Assembly: GCA_964647255.1 (NCBI GenBank)
Contig: CAZYGI010000001.1
Coordinates: forward strand, 131,575-195,574
Reading direction: 5' to 3'
Origin: CAWJEL01 sp964647255
GTDB taxonomy: Bacteria > Chloroflexota > Anaerolineae > CG2-30-64-16
Length of the DNA stretch: 64,000 nt
Both the position numbers and the translations under genes were made by a program. Shown here in pieces: positions 32,582-41,377 of this stretch (the stretch's first letter is position 1; every line of letters begins with the position of its first letter). Under the pieces are notes generated by a model, which was given only the letters and a program-made list of their open reading frames with translations, was not told the origin of the DNA and made no database searches.

Positions 32582-33574
32582 CTACTTCCAGCTCCCCAAC
32601 ACCTTCATGTAGTTGGCCCGCTCGAACGCTGCTGGATCGGCCACGCCGCGTTGGCTGAGCGCGCCCTTCATCTGCGCCACTGAGTCGTACTCGTGCGCCT
32701 CCATCCACTGGCCGAAGCCGCGCACCAGGTCGCCGATAGCTCCGATGCCGCGTTCCAGCAAGAGTGAGGCGACGTTGGCGACGTCCGCGCCGGCCATGAC
32801 CGCCTTGACCGCGTCATCAACCGAGTGGATGCCGGTGGTGAGGGCCAACGACGCCTTGACATGGCCGAAGAGAATGGCAATCCACCGCAACGGCAGCCGC
32901 ATCTCGTCAGAGGTGCTCAGCACCAGGTGCGGGATGACGGCCAGTTCTTCCAGGTCGAGGTCCGGTTGATAGAAACGATTGAAGAGCACCAGCGCATCTG
33001 CGCCGATGCGGTCCAAGCGGAGGGCCATGTTGGGCAAGGCGCTGAAGAACGGACTGAGCTTAATCGCCACCGGGATATTCACCTGGGCCTTGACCTCGCG
33101 CAGGATCTCCAGGTAGGTGTTTTCCACCGCATCGCTTGTGATGCTGGCGCGCGTCGGGATGAAATAGACATTGAGTTCCAACGCATCGGCGCCCGCTTCC
33201 TCGATCAACTTGGCGTAGCGTGTCCAACCGCCCGTAGTGACGCCGTTCAAGCTGCCGATGATCGGGATGTCCACCGCGGTCTTTGCTTCCCGAATCAGCT
33301 CCAGATACCCATCGGGGCCACGATTATAGTCAGCCGATTTGGGGAAGTAGGACGTCGCCTCAGCCGAAGTGTGCGTCGCCTGCTCAATGAAGTTGTGCTG
33401 AGCCAGGGCTTCGAAGTCAATCTGCTCCTCAAACAACGAGTACATCGTGACCGCTGCTGCGCCGGCATCTTCCATCTGCCGGATGCTGCCGAGCGTCTTG
33501 GACAGCGGCGAGGCCGAGGGCACGATGGGGTTCTTCAGGGTCAAGCCCATGTAGCGAGTGGTGAGATCGGTCAT
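32582..33574 (-). CDS. Dihydroorotate dehydrogenase-like FMN protein
   Basis: A 330-residue TIM-barrel flavoprotein: TTRYMGLTLKNPIVPSASPL at the start, IIGSLNGVTTGGW, GADALELNVYFIP, VAIKLSPFF, and SLALTTGIHSVDDAVKAVMA with ADVANVASLLLERG. It is the DHOD-like type often placed next to pyruvate:ferredoxin oxidoreductase, not the PyrD of pyrimidine synthesis. NAD-dependent dihydropyrimidine dehydrogenase (PreA) is a cousin, so a role in reducing or oxidising a pyrimidine-like intermediate is possible. ATG at 33574 with AAAGGA before it; the upstream extension is repeat-derived. Partner electron carriers would be ferredoxin or flavin. Confidence 0.85.
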   Translation of the reverse strand: MTDLTTRYMGLTLKNPIVPSASPLSKTLGSIRQMEDAGAAAVTMYSLFEEQIDFEALAQHNFIEQATHTSAEATSYFPKSADYNRGPDGYLELIREAKTAVDIPIIGSLNGVTTGGWTRYAKLIEEAGADALELNVYFIPTRASITSDAVENTYLEILREVKAQVNIPVAIKLSPFFSALPNMALRLDRIGADALVLFNRFYQPDLDLEELAVIPHLVLSTSDEMRLPLRWIAILFGHVKASLALTTGIHSVDDAVKAVMAGADVANVASLLLERGIGAIGDLVRGFGQWMEAHEYDSVAQMKGALSQRGVADPAAFERANYMKVLGSWK

Positions 33575-33605
33575 GCTGTGTTCCTTTCGAGGTGACGTGT
33601 AACTT

Positions 33606-33699
33606 GGTACATCAGTCAATTGGGACGCGGAACCCGAAAACCGACTTGCCGCATCACCAAATGACCAATCTACCAAGTTACCAATCTACCGGTTTGCCA
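33606..33699. repeat. TTGGTACAT / CCAATCTACCAAG word repeat
   Basis: One left word is followed, after about 45 bases, by a series of right words (ACCAATCTACCAAGTTACCA, ATCTACC). It belongs to the same family as 26927-27040, here with a weak left arm. It fills the gap between the nifJ end and the DHOD-like start. Confidence 0.7.
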
Positions 33700-33701
33700 T
33701 C

Positions 33702-36700
33702 CTACTTCTCGAACGTCATCGCCGCCATCTGCTCAAGCTGCTTCCAGCGCGCCAACACGTCGCCTTGCGCCAGCTTCAGCAGCATCTCGGCCCGCTCCTC
33801 ATCGCGTTTTGCCAGAGAGCTGTAGCGAGTCTCGTTGTAGATATAGTCCTTCAACGGAATCTTCGGCGCCCTGGAATCCAGCGACAGCGGATTCTTTCCT
33901 TCGACAAAGTTGGTCGGGTTGTAGCGGTAGAGCGGCCACGCACCGCTATCCACGGCCAGCTTCTGCTCGCCCATGCCCAGGGTCATGTTGATACCGTGCG
34001 CGATGCAGTGGCTGTAGGCGATGATCAGGCTGGGGCCGTGATATGCCTCGGCCTCCAGGAACGCCTTCACGGTCTGATTGTCGCTGGCGCCCATGGCGAC
34101 CTGGGCCACGTAGATCGTGCCCTGGCTCATCGCAATCGCGCCCAGATCCTTCTTCGAGATCGGCTTGCCGCCGGCCGCGAACCGAGCCACAGCCGCGCGC
34201 GGGGTGGCCTTCGACGCCTGGCCGCCGGTGTTGGAGTAGACCTGCGTATCAAGCACCAGGACGTTGACGTCCAGACCGGAGGCCAGCACATGATCCAACC
34301 CGCCGTAGCCGATGTCGTAGGCCCAGCCGTCGCCGCCCATGATCCACACGCTACGCTTGACCAACATATCGGCGATGCTATTGAGCTGCACAGCCCAAGA
34401 GGCGGTCAGGTCAGCCAGCTTCGCCTTCAGCGCAGCGACCCGCTCGCGCTGCTCGGCGATGCCCTTCTCGCTGCCCTGGTCGGCGGACAGCAGCCCATCC
34501 ACCAACACGTCACCCAATACGTCTCGGTGCGCCTGGACGAGCTCGCGCGCAAATTCGTTTTGCTTGTCAATCGTCAACCGGAAGCCCATGCCGAACTCGG
34601 CGTTGTCCTCGAACAGGCTATTGGACCAGGCCGGGCCGCGGCCGTTCTTGTCCTGCGCCCACGGCGTCGTCGGGAGGTTGCCGCCGTAGATCGAGGAGCA
34701 GCCGGTGGCGTTTGCGACGATGGCCCGATCGCCGAAGAGCTGGCTGACCAGCTTGATGTACGGCGTCTCGCCGCAGCCGGCGCACGCGCCGGAGAACTCG
34801 AACAGCGGCTGGAGCAGTTGTGAGTTCTTGACGGTGTTCAGCGGGATGATCGTCCGATCAAGCTCCGGCAGATCCAGGAAGAACTGGAAGTTGGCGCGCT
34901 CGGTGAAGCGGAGCGGCAACTGTGGCTCCATATTGATGGCCTTGAACTTCGGCTGGCTCTTGTTCTTGGCCGGGCAGTTTTCCACGCACAGCGCACAGCC
35001 CGTGCAATCTTCCGGCGCCACCTGGACGGTGTACTTCATGCCGGGCAGATCGCGGCTCTTGTAATCCATGCTCTTGTAGGTCTCGGGCGCGCCAGCCAGG
35101 CTCTCCGCCGGGTAGACCTTAGTGCGGATAGCCGCGTGTGGGCACACCAGCGCGCATTTGCCGCACTGGATGCAGATGGAGGGATCCCAGACCGGGATTT
35201 CCAACGCCAGGTTGCGCTTTTCCCACTGCGTCGTGGCCGTGGGCCAGGTGCCGTCCGCCGGGAACGCCGAGACCGGCAGGTCCTCGCCGTTGCCCGCGAT
35301 GATCTGCGCAGTCACATCTTTGACGAAGGCCGGCGCCTCATCAGAGACCGGCGATTCCATCTTGAGCTGGCTGGTGACCTCGTTTGGGTACTGCACCTCG
35401 TACAAGTGCGAGAGCGTATGATCCACGGCCGCAAAGTTCTGCTGCACCACGATCTCGCCGCGCTTCCCGTAGGTGGTGCGGATGGACTGCTTGATCTTCT
35501 CGATCGCCTCGTCCTTGGGCAGGACGCCGGAGATGGCGAAGAAGCAGGTCTGCATGATGGTGTTGATACGGCCGCCCATACCGGTGGCTTTGGCAACCCC
35601 GATCGCGTCAATGACGTAGAACTTCAGCTTCTTGGCGATGATCTGCGCCTGCACCTCGCGCGGAAGGTGATCCCACACCTCGTCCGGCCCGTAAGGGCTG
35701 GCAAGGAGGAAGGTCGCGCCCGGCTCAGCCTTGGCGAGCATGTTGACGCGCTCCAGGAAAACCCACTGATGGCACGCGACGAAGTTGGCGGACTCGATCA
35801 AGTTGGACAGGCGAATCGGATCAGGCCCGAAGCGCAGGTGCGAGGTCGTGACCGTGCCGGCCTTCTTCGAGTCATAGTAGAAATAGCCCTGGGCATAATT
35901 CTCGGTTTCCTGCCCGATGATGCGGATGGAGTTGTGGTTGGCGCCCACCGTACCGTCGGAACCCAGGCCGTAGAACAGCGCCCGCACGCCGCGCGACGGC
36001 TCGACGTTGTACGAGGGATCGTACGCCAGGCTGGTGTGCGTCACGTCGTCATTGATGCCGATGGTGAAGTGATTCTTCGGTGTGGCCGCGGCCATGTTAT
36101 CGAAGACGCCCTTGACCATGGCGGCGGTGAAGTCCTTGCTCGCCAACCCGTAGCGGCCGCCCAGCACCCGGAATGTCCGGCCTGTTTCGGCCGCAGCGGT
36201 CACGACGTCCTGATACAGCGGTTCGCCCGCGCCGCCGGGTTCCTTGCAGCGGTCAAGTGCGGTGACGATCTTCGTAGTCTCAGGGATCGCGGCCATCAAA
36301 TGCTCGGCGCTGAAGGGACGGAAGAGGTGGACCTTGACGACACCGACCTTCTCGCCGCAGCAGTCGGCCAGTGCATGGGCGGTCTCGTGCGCGATATCCG
36401 CCGCGGAGCCCATGACTACGATCACGCGCTCGGCATCCGGTGCACCGACATAGTCAAACAGCTTGTACTGGCGGCCGACCAGCCCAGCGAACTTGTCCAT
36501 TTCATCCTGGAGGATGGTCGGGACGGCCAGGTAATACGAATTGGCGGCCTCACGCGCCTGGAAGAAAACGTCCGGGTTTTGCGCCGTGCCGCGCAGCACG
36601 GGCCGCTCCGGGTTGAGTGCCCGCTGCCGGTGCGCCAACACCAAATCGTCGGGGATCATGGCGCTGATGTCGTCATCGCCCAGTTCTTCGATCTTGCGGA

Positions 36701-37241
36701 TTTCGTGGCTGGTGCGGAAGCCATCGAAGAAATGCACGAACGGCACGCGCGACCGCAAGGTGGCGGCCGTCGCGATCAGGGCCAAATCCATGACCTCTTG
36801 CGGGTTGTTGGAGCAGAGCATCGCCCAGCCGGTGGAACGCGCCGCCATGACATCGCTGTGGTCGCCAAAGATCGAGAGCGCATGGGTGGCAAGGGCACGC
36901 GCCGCCACATGAAACACCGTCGAAGTCAGCTCGCCTGCGATCTTGAACATGTTCGGGATCATCAGCAGGAGGCCCTGTGATGCGGTAAAGGTGGTGGTGA
37001 GGGCGCCGGTCTGCAACGCACCATGCACCGCACCGGCCGCGCCGCCTTCCGACTGCATCTCGACCACGGTCGGCACCGTGCCCCAGATGTTCTTCCGGCC
37101 CTCGGCGCTCCAGGCGTCGGCCCATTCGCCCATGTTGCTGGACGGCGTAATCGGGTAAATGGCTATGACTTCGTTGGTCTTGTGGGCAATATAGGCGGCT
37201 GCCTCATTGCCATCAATCGTAACGACCGTGCGTTTTGACAT
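33702..37241 (-). CDS. nifJ: Pyruvate:ferredoxin (flavodoxin) oxidoreductase
   Basis: A 1179-residue single-chain enzyme of usual length. It decarboxylates pyruvate with TPP and CoA to acetyl-CoA and reduced ferredoxin. Order: PFOR domain I (IAIYPITPSSNMGEWADAW), domain II, gamma domain, two 4Fe-4S clusters (CIQCGKCALVCPHA and CTGCALCVENCPAKN), then the C-terminal TPP domain with an extra cluster at CAGCGETPYIKLVSQLFGDR and GGDGWAYDIGYGGLDHVLAS. It starts at 37241 with GCGGAGGAAATCTG upstream. In the cluster it would oxidise pyruvate released from purine-derived amino acids, giving acetyl-CoA. It needs anaerobic or low-oxygen conditions. Confidence 0.95.
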   Translation of the reverse strand: MSKRTVVTIDGNEAAAYIAHKTNEVIAIYPITPSSNMGEWADAWSAEGRKNIWGTVPTVVEMQSEGGAAGAVHGALQTGALTTTFTASQGLLLMIPNMFKIAGELTSTVFHVAARALATHALSIFGDHSDVMAARSTGWAMLCSNNPQEVMDLALIATAATLRSRVPFVHFFDGFRTSHEIRKIEELGDDDISAMIPDDLVLAHRQRALNPERPVLRGTAQNPDVFFQAREAANSYYLAVPTILQDEMDKFAGLVGRQYKLFDYVGAPDAERVIVVMGSAADIAHETAHALADCCGEKVGVVKVHLFRPFSAEHLMAAIPETTKIVTALDRCKEPGGAGEPLYQDVVTAAAETGRTFRVLGGRYGLASKDFTAAMVKGVFDNMAAATPKNHFTIGINDDVTHTSLAYDPSYNVEPSRGVRALFYGLGSDGTVGANHNSIRIIGQETENYAQGYFYYDSKKAGTVTTSHLRFGPDPIRLSNLIESANFVACHQWVFLERVNMLAKAEPGATFLLASPYGPDEVWDHLPREVQAQIIAKKLKFYVIDAIGVAKATGMGGRINTIMQTCFFAISGVLPKDEAIEKIKQSIRTTYGKRGEIVVQQNFAAVDHTLSHLYEVQYPNEVTSQLKMESPVSDEAPAFVKDVTAQIIAGNGEDLPVSAFPADGTWPTATTQWEKRNLALEIPVWDPSICIQCGKCALVCPHAAIRTKVYPAESLAGAPETYKSMDYKSRDLPGMKYTVQVAPEDCTGCALCVENCPAKNKSQPKFKAINMEPQLPLRFTERANFQFFLDLPELDRTIIPLNTVKNSQLLQPLFEFSGACAGCGETPYIKLVSQLFGDRAIVANATGCSSIYGGNLPTTPWAQDKNGRGPAWSNSLFEDNAEFGMGFRLTIDKQNEFARELVQAHRDVLGDVLVDGLLSADQGSEKGIAEQRERVAALKAKLADLTASWAVQLNSIADMLVKRSVWIMGGDGWAYDIGYGGLDHVLASGLDVNVLVLDTQVYSNTGGQASKATPRAAVARFAAGGKPISKKDLGAIAMSQGTIYVAQVAMGASDNQTVKAFLEAEAYHGPSLIIAYSHCIAHGINMTLGMGEQKLAVDSGAWPLYRYNPTNFVEGKNPLSLDSRAPKIPLKDYIYNETRYSSLAKRDEERAEMLLKLAQGDVLARWKQLEQMAAMTFEK

Positions 37242-37344
37242 CAGATTTCCTCCGCTTGATATATGCAGGCAGGTTCGGACGATATGAATGAGCGTCTCGA
37301 TGGGCGGCCGGCCTGGTGCCCGATGGCCCCGGAAGCACGAACCG

Positions 37345-37379
37345 CGTGAAAAACCGGACTCCGGATAGAGTCCGGTTTT
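37345..37379 (-). terminator. Rho-independent terminator after the transporter genes
   Basis: Arms 37350-37361 and 37368-37379 (AAAACCGGACTC and complement) with loop of six. On the minus strand the hairpin is followed by TTTTTC. It lies about 120 bases past the permease stop and before nifJ, so it splits transporter and nifJ transcripts. Confidence 0.8.
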
Positions 37380-37496
37380 CAATCCACTACGCGGTGTAGG
37401 ATACAACGCAAAAGGTTAGGCGGCTATGATTGCTATCATAATCCTGGCTACGGAATGTCAAGCAATGCCACGCGTCGGTCGGTCGGCGACGGTGGA

Positions 37497-38468
37497 TTAC
37501 AGCCCGCGCTCTCCGCGCACGTACGGATTCCCCAGCGCGGCCGGCGCGCCGATGCGCTTCTTCATCGCCTCCCGAGAGCCGATCACCAGGATGATAATCA
37601 CCAGGATGTAAGGCGCCATCTGCAGGAAGAAGCCCAGCTTCGGCGCGTAGAAGAATGGGTTCTTGAAGCCCAGGAGCTTCTGCGGCCCCTGCAGATCCAG
37701 GATCAACCGGCGCAGCGCGCCGAACATGTAGCCGCCCGCGGCCGCGCGCCATGGGTCCCATTGGGCGAAGATCACCAGGCCGACTGCGATCCAGCCCTGC
37801 CCCCCCGTCGTCAGCTCACTGAACCAGCCAGGCGAGACGGCCAGGCTGATCGTCGCACCAGCCAGGCCGGCAAATAAACCGCCGATGAAGACATAGAGGT
37901 AGCGCAAGCCGTATACGTTGATCCCCAGCGCATCGGCGGCGGAGGGATATTCGCCCACCGCGCGCAGATGCAGGCCCGGCCGGGTGCGGTTGATGTAGAA
38001 CGCCACGGCCGGCGTCAACACATAGCCCAGGTAGGCCATCGGGCTGTGATGGGTGAACATGATCGGGCCAATGATAGGGATCTTCGACAGGAGGGGAACG
38101 GTCCACACGGGCAGCAGCGAAACCGCGCCCGCCTTGCTCAGCCCTTCACCCAGCACCATGCTCAGGCCGATGCCGACGAAGTTGATCGCGAGGCCACTGA
38201 CCACCTGGTCGGCCTGGAAGTTCACCGTCACCACCGCATGGAGCAGGGCAAGGACGCCCGCCGCCAGCATCGCGTACAGCACGCCTTGCCACGGGTGGCC
38301 GGTCTTAACCGCGGTGCTGTAGGCGGTCATCGCGCCGATCAGCATCATGCCCTCGACGCCCAGGTTCATCACGCCCGACCGCTCGGCCAGGATCTCGCCG
38401 ATGGCCGCGAACAAGAGGATGGTGCCGGTCGCGATCCCGGCTTGCAGGATGATGATCCAGTCAATCAT
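37497..38468 (-). CDS. BMP-type nucleoside ABC transporter permease 2 (YufQ/NupQ-like)
   Basis: A 323-residue inner-membrane protein of the ribose/nucleoside permease family with about nine hydrophobic segments. AERSGVMNLGVEGMMLIGAM near residue 30 is a hallmark of this permease (E-x-x-G-x-x-N-L-G-x-E-G-M). Nearby NFVGIGLSMVLGEGLSK and DALGINVYGLRYLYVFIGGL belong to the same family. It pairs with the permease at 38478-39593, the ATPase and the BMP lipoprotein to import nucleosides or purines. The gap to the upstream permease is only 9 bases. AGGAAGGTTAC precedes the ATG. Confidence 0.9.
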   Translation of the reverse strand: MIDWIIILQAGIATGTILLFAAIGEILAERSGVMNLGVEGMMLIGAMTAYSTAVKTGHPWQGVLYAMLAAGVLALLHAVVTVNFQADQVVSGLAINFVGIGLSMVLGEGLSKAGAVSLLPVWTVPLLSKIPIIGPIMFTHHSPMAYLGYVLTPAVAFYINRTRPGLHLRAVGEYPSAADALGINVYGLRYLYVFIGGLFAGLAGATISLAVSPGWFSELTTGGQGWIAVGLVIFAQWDPWRAAAGGYMFGALRRLILDLQGPQKLLGFKNPFFYAPKLGFFLQMAPYILVIIILVIGSREAMKKRIGAPAALGNPYVRGERGL

Positions 38469-38477
38469 GTAACCTTC

Positions 38478-39593
38478 CTACTTTCGCACCACGCGCACCC
38501 GGTACCGGAGCAGCACATCGCTGGCGATCACGCAGAACAGGATGATGCCCTGCAGCATGCGCGGGACGCCGGAAGGCTGGATTTCGCGGCCGGCCTGGAT
38601 CAGCCCGCCGAAGAGGATCGAGACCAGGATCACCGCAAACGGGTTCAGCTTCGCCAGCCAGGCGATGATGATGCCGGTGAAGCCGTAGCCCGGCGAGATC
38701 GCACCCTGGAGCCGGTGCACGACACCGGAAATCTCGGACATGCCTGCCAGCCCGGCCAAACCGCCCGAAACCATCATCACCAACACGGTGTTTTTGACGA
38801 TGTCCACGCCCGCGTAGTAGGCCGCCCGCCGGTTATCGCCGATCAGGCGGATTTCGTAGCCCCACCGGCTGCGGGAGATGATGAACCACACGACCACCGC
38901 AGCAACGATGCCCAGCAGGATGCCGGCGTGCAGCGTCATGCCGCTGAAGAGCTTGATCTGTTTGGCGTAGTCCAGCAGGCGCGGCATCCAGGCGCTCTTG
39001 GGAAACTGCGGCGACATCTGGAAGCCCGCCTCGCTCCACGCGCCGAAGACCCAGAATAGCACCCACGATGTAGCGATGTAGTTCATCATCAACGTGGTGA
39101 TGATCTCATTGACGTTCAGCTTGGCCTTCAGATAGCCGGGGATCAGGCCCCACAGCGCGCCGCAGATGAAGCCGGCGATCGCCATCACCGTGAGCATAAT
39201 GATGCGCGGCGTATTCGCAGGCAGGATCGGGATCAGCACGACGGCGCTGGCGCCCCACGCGCCCAGGAAGAACTGCCCCTCCGCGCCGATATTCCACAGC
39301 TTCATGCGGAACGCCAGCGTACACGCCAGCCCCACCAGGATCAGCGGGATGGCCTTGACCAACGTGTCGTTGAACACCCCCAGGCTGCCGAACGCGGCCT
39401 GCAAGATATGCTCATACGCGGCGATAGGATGGCCGCCGGCCGCCTGAATCACGACGCCGCCGATGATGAAAGCCACCACCAGCGCGCCCACCGATGTCAC
39501 GATGGGCAGCCAGCCCGGCGTCGTCAGCCGCCGCTCCGTGCGGATGGCGTACGGAAAGCGAAATCCTCGCACAGTGTTTTCAGTAACAGCCAT
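38478..39593 (-). CDS. BMP-type nucleoside ABC transporter permease 1 (YufP/NupP-like)
   Basis: A 371-residue permease: LVAFIIGGVVIQAAGGHPIA start, LKAIPLILVGLACTLAFRMK, LWNIGAEGQFFLGAW (the NIGAEGQ motif of this subtype), LNVNEIITTLMMNYIATSWV with IITTLMMNYIA and GYGFTGIIIAWLAKLNPFAV. About ten membrane helices. It forms the heterodimeric channel with the second permease. The transcript runs from the BMP lipoprotein through the ATPase to both permeases. GGGAGAAAGCC precedes the ATG. Confidence 0.9.
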   Translation of the reverse strand: MAVTENTVRGFRFPYAIRTERRLTTPGWLPIVTSVGALVVAFIIGGVVIQAAGGHPIAAYEHILQAAFGSLGVFNDTLVKAIPLILVGLACTLAFRMKLWNIGAEGQFFLGAWGASAVVLIPILPANTPRIIMLTVMAIAGFICGALWGLIPGYLKAKLNVNEIITTLMMNYIATSWVLFWVFGAWSEAGFQMSPQFPKSAWMPRLLDYAKQIKLFSGMTLHAGILLGIVAAVVVWFIISRSRWGYEIRLIGDNRRAAYYAGVDIVKNTVLVMMVSGGLAGLAGMSEISGVVHRLQGAISPGYGFTGIIIAWLAKLNPFAVILVSILFGGLIQAGREIQPSGVPRMLQGIILFCVIASDVLLRYRVRVVRK

Positions 39594-39605
39594 GGCTTTC
39601 TCCCG

Positions 39606-39702
39606 TGTTTGGGGGTTGAGGGCTGAGGGTTAGGGATCAGGGATCAGGTGAGAAGTCGTGTGTCACCACGCCACCCTGTCACCTTGTCCCCGTGTCATCC
39701 TG
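39606..39702. repeat. GGGGTTGAGGG / CACCCTGTCACC word repeat
   Basis: A tract of GGGTTGAGGGCTGAGGGTTA words is followed by CACCACGCCACCCTGTCACC words. It fills the space between the permease and ATPase genes. Confidence 0.65.
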
Positions 39703-41238
39703 TCAGCCCGTCGCTGCCTCGCCCCGCGGCGTGCCTGCCATCATCAGGCCGATGTCAGTCAGCGTAGCCTCTTCGGCTTTCAATTCGCCCATGTTGCGGC
39801 CCTCGTAGATGCCAACGATGCGATCGGAGAGGGTCATGATCTCTTCCAATTCTTCGGAGATCAACAGGATGGCTGTGCCCTTTTCGCGTTCGCGCAGCAG
39901 CACGCGCTGCACCGCCTCGATGGCGCCGACATCCAGGCCGCGCGTCGGCTGCACCGCGACGATCAGCTTCGGCCCGGCGGTCATCTCGCGCGCCAGGATC
40001 GCTTTTTGCAGATTGCCGCCGGAGAGGAGGCGGGCTTGCACATCCACATTCGGCGCCGCGATGTCATATTCCTTTTTGAGCGTGTTCGATTGCTGGCGAA
40101 TCACCGGGCGGTTCAGCACCCAGCCGCGCGAGACGGGCGTCTCGCGATAGCTCTTCATGATCAGGTTGTCGGCCAGGCTTAGCCCGGGTGAGCTGCCGAC
40201 ATGATGGCGATCTTCGGGGACGTGGGCGACGCGGCGTTTGATTGCGGCCCGCGGATCCTGGTTGGCGATGTCCTCGCCGCTGATGAGCACCCGGCCGCAG
40301 GAACATTTGCGCAGGCCGGTGATCACTTGCGCCAGCTCGCTCTGCCCGTTGCCGGCCACTCCAGCGATGCCGACGATCTCGCCCGCCCGCACCTGGATGC
40401 CAAATTCGCGCAAAGCCGGCACTCCGCGATCGTTCTCGGTGCAGACGTCCTCGACCGAGAGCACCACGTCGCCGGCCCGCACCGGATTCTTCTTAACGGT
40501 AAAGACCACCTCACGGCCGACCATCAGTTGCGCCAGTTGGGCTTTAGTCACGCCCACCGTGCTGAGCCCGGCCGCGGTGACCTTGCCCCCGCGCAAAACA
40601 GTGACGCGGTTGGCAATGGAGAGCACCTCGTGGAGCTTGTGGCTGATAAAGACGATGGAGTGACCCTTGGCGACCATCGCACGCAAGGTGACGAACAGTT
40701 CGTCAATCTCCTGCGGGGTCAGGACCGCGGTCGGCTCATCCATAATCAGGACTTTGGCGCCGCGATAGAGCATTTTCAGGATTTCGACGCGCTGCTGCTC
40801 GCCGACCGAGAGCTGCCAGATTTTGGCTTTGGGGTCTACTTTGAGGCCGTACTGTTCTTGAAGCGCAAGGATCTTCTTATCCAACGCATCCAGCGGCAGG
40901 AAAAAGCGCGGATCGGACAGGCCGAGGATGATATTCTCCGTCACCGTTTGGGACGGGACGAGCATGAAATGCTGGTGGATCATGCCGATGCCCGCGGCGA
41001 TGGCGTCGCGCGGCGAACTAAAATTAACGCGCCGGCCATCCACGAAGATCGTGCCTTCTTCGGCCTTGTACATGCCGGCCAGCACGTTCATCAGGGTGCT
41101 CTTGCCGGCGCCGTTTTCGCCCAGCAAGGCGTGCACCTCACCCTGGCGGAGGTCGAAGTCTACATGGTCGTTGGCGAGGACGCCGGGGAACCGTTTGATG
41201 ATGCCTCGCATCTCGACTGCATTGACGATCTCGGGCAT
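39703..41238 (-). CDS. Nucleoside/sugar-type ABC transporter ATPase with two nucleotide-binding domains
   Basis: A 511-residue peripheral ATPase with two ABC cassettes. Cassette 1 has Walker A GENGAGKSTLMNVLAG near residue 37, LSVGEQQRVEIL signature and Walker B VLIMDEPTAVL. Cassette 2 is degenerate in its Walker A (GIAGVAGNGQSELAQVITGL), with LSGGNLQKAILAREM signature and an altered Walker B (LIVAVQPTRGLD). This pattern is normal for the family. It energises the two neighbouring permeases. The ATG at 41238 is chosen by homology (MPEIVNAVEMRGIIKRFPGV); the longer frame only reads the TGGTAGATT repeat. Confidence 0.9.
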   Translation of the reverse strand: MPEIVNAVEMRGIIKRFPGVLANDHVDFDLRQGEVHALLGENGAGKSTLMNVLAGMYKAEEGTIFVDGRRVNFSSPRDAIAAGIGMIHQHFMLVPSQTVTENIILGLSDPRFFLPLDALDKKILALQEQYGLKVDPKAKIWQLSVGEQQRVEILKMLYRGAKVLIMDEPTAVLTPQEIDELFVTLRAMVAKGHSIVFISHKLHEVLSIANRVTVLRGGKVTAAGLSTVGVTKAQLAQLMVGREVVFTVKKNPVRAGDVVLSVEDVCTENDRGVPALREFGIQVRAGEIVGIAGVAGNGQSELAQVITGLRKCSCGRVLISGEDIANQDPRAAIKRRVAHVPEDRHHVGSSPGLSLADNLIMKSYRETPVSRGWVLNRPVIRQQSNTLKKEYDIAAPNVDVQARLLSGGNLQKAILAREMTAGPKLIVAVQPTRGLDVGAIEAVQRVLLREREKGTAILLISEELEEIMTLSDRIVGIYEGRNMGELKAEEATLTDIGLMMAGTPRGEAATG

Positions 41239-41259
41239 GGGGAACCTCACGGGGAGTCG

Positions 41260-41373
41260 GTATGTTGGTAAATTGGTATGTTGATGAACTGGTAAGTTGG
41301 TAGATTGGTAGCCGGTAGGCTGAGTGATTCCTTCCAATGGTCAGACTACCAATCTACCAATCTACCAATCTAC
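41260..41373. repeat. TTGGTAGATTGG / CCAATCTACC word repeat
   Basis: Left words GGTAAATTGGTATGTTGATG and GGTAAGTTGGTAGATTGGTA, right words ACTACCAATCTACCAATCTA. It separates the BMP lipoprotein from the ATPase gene and could fold into a long hairpin that tunes the ratio of lipoprotein to ATPase mRNA. Confidence 0.8.
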
Positions 41374-41377
41374 TCCC

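Noticed and set aside
37441..37496. A small gene between nifJ and the permease.
   Set aside because: Only short frames without ribosome sites; the region holds the terminator and leader.
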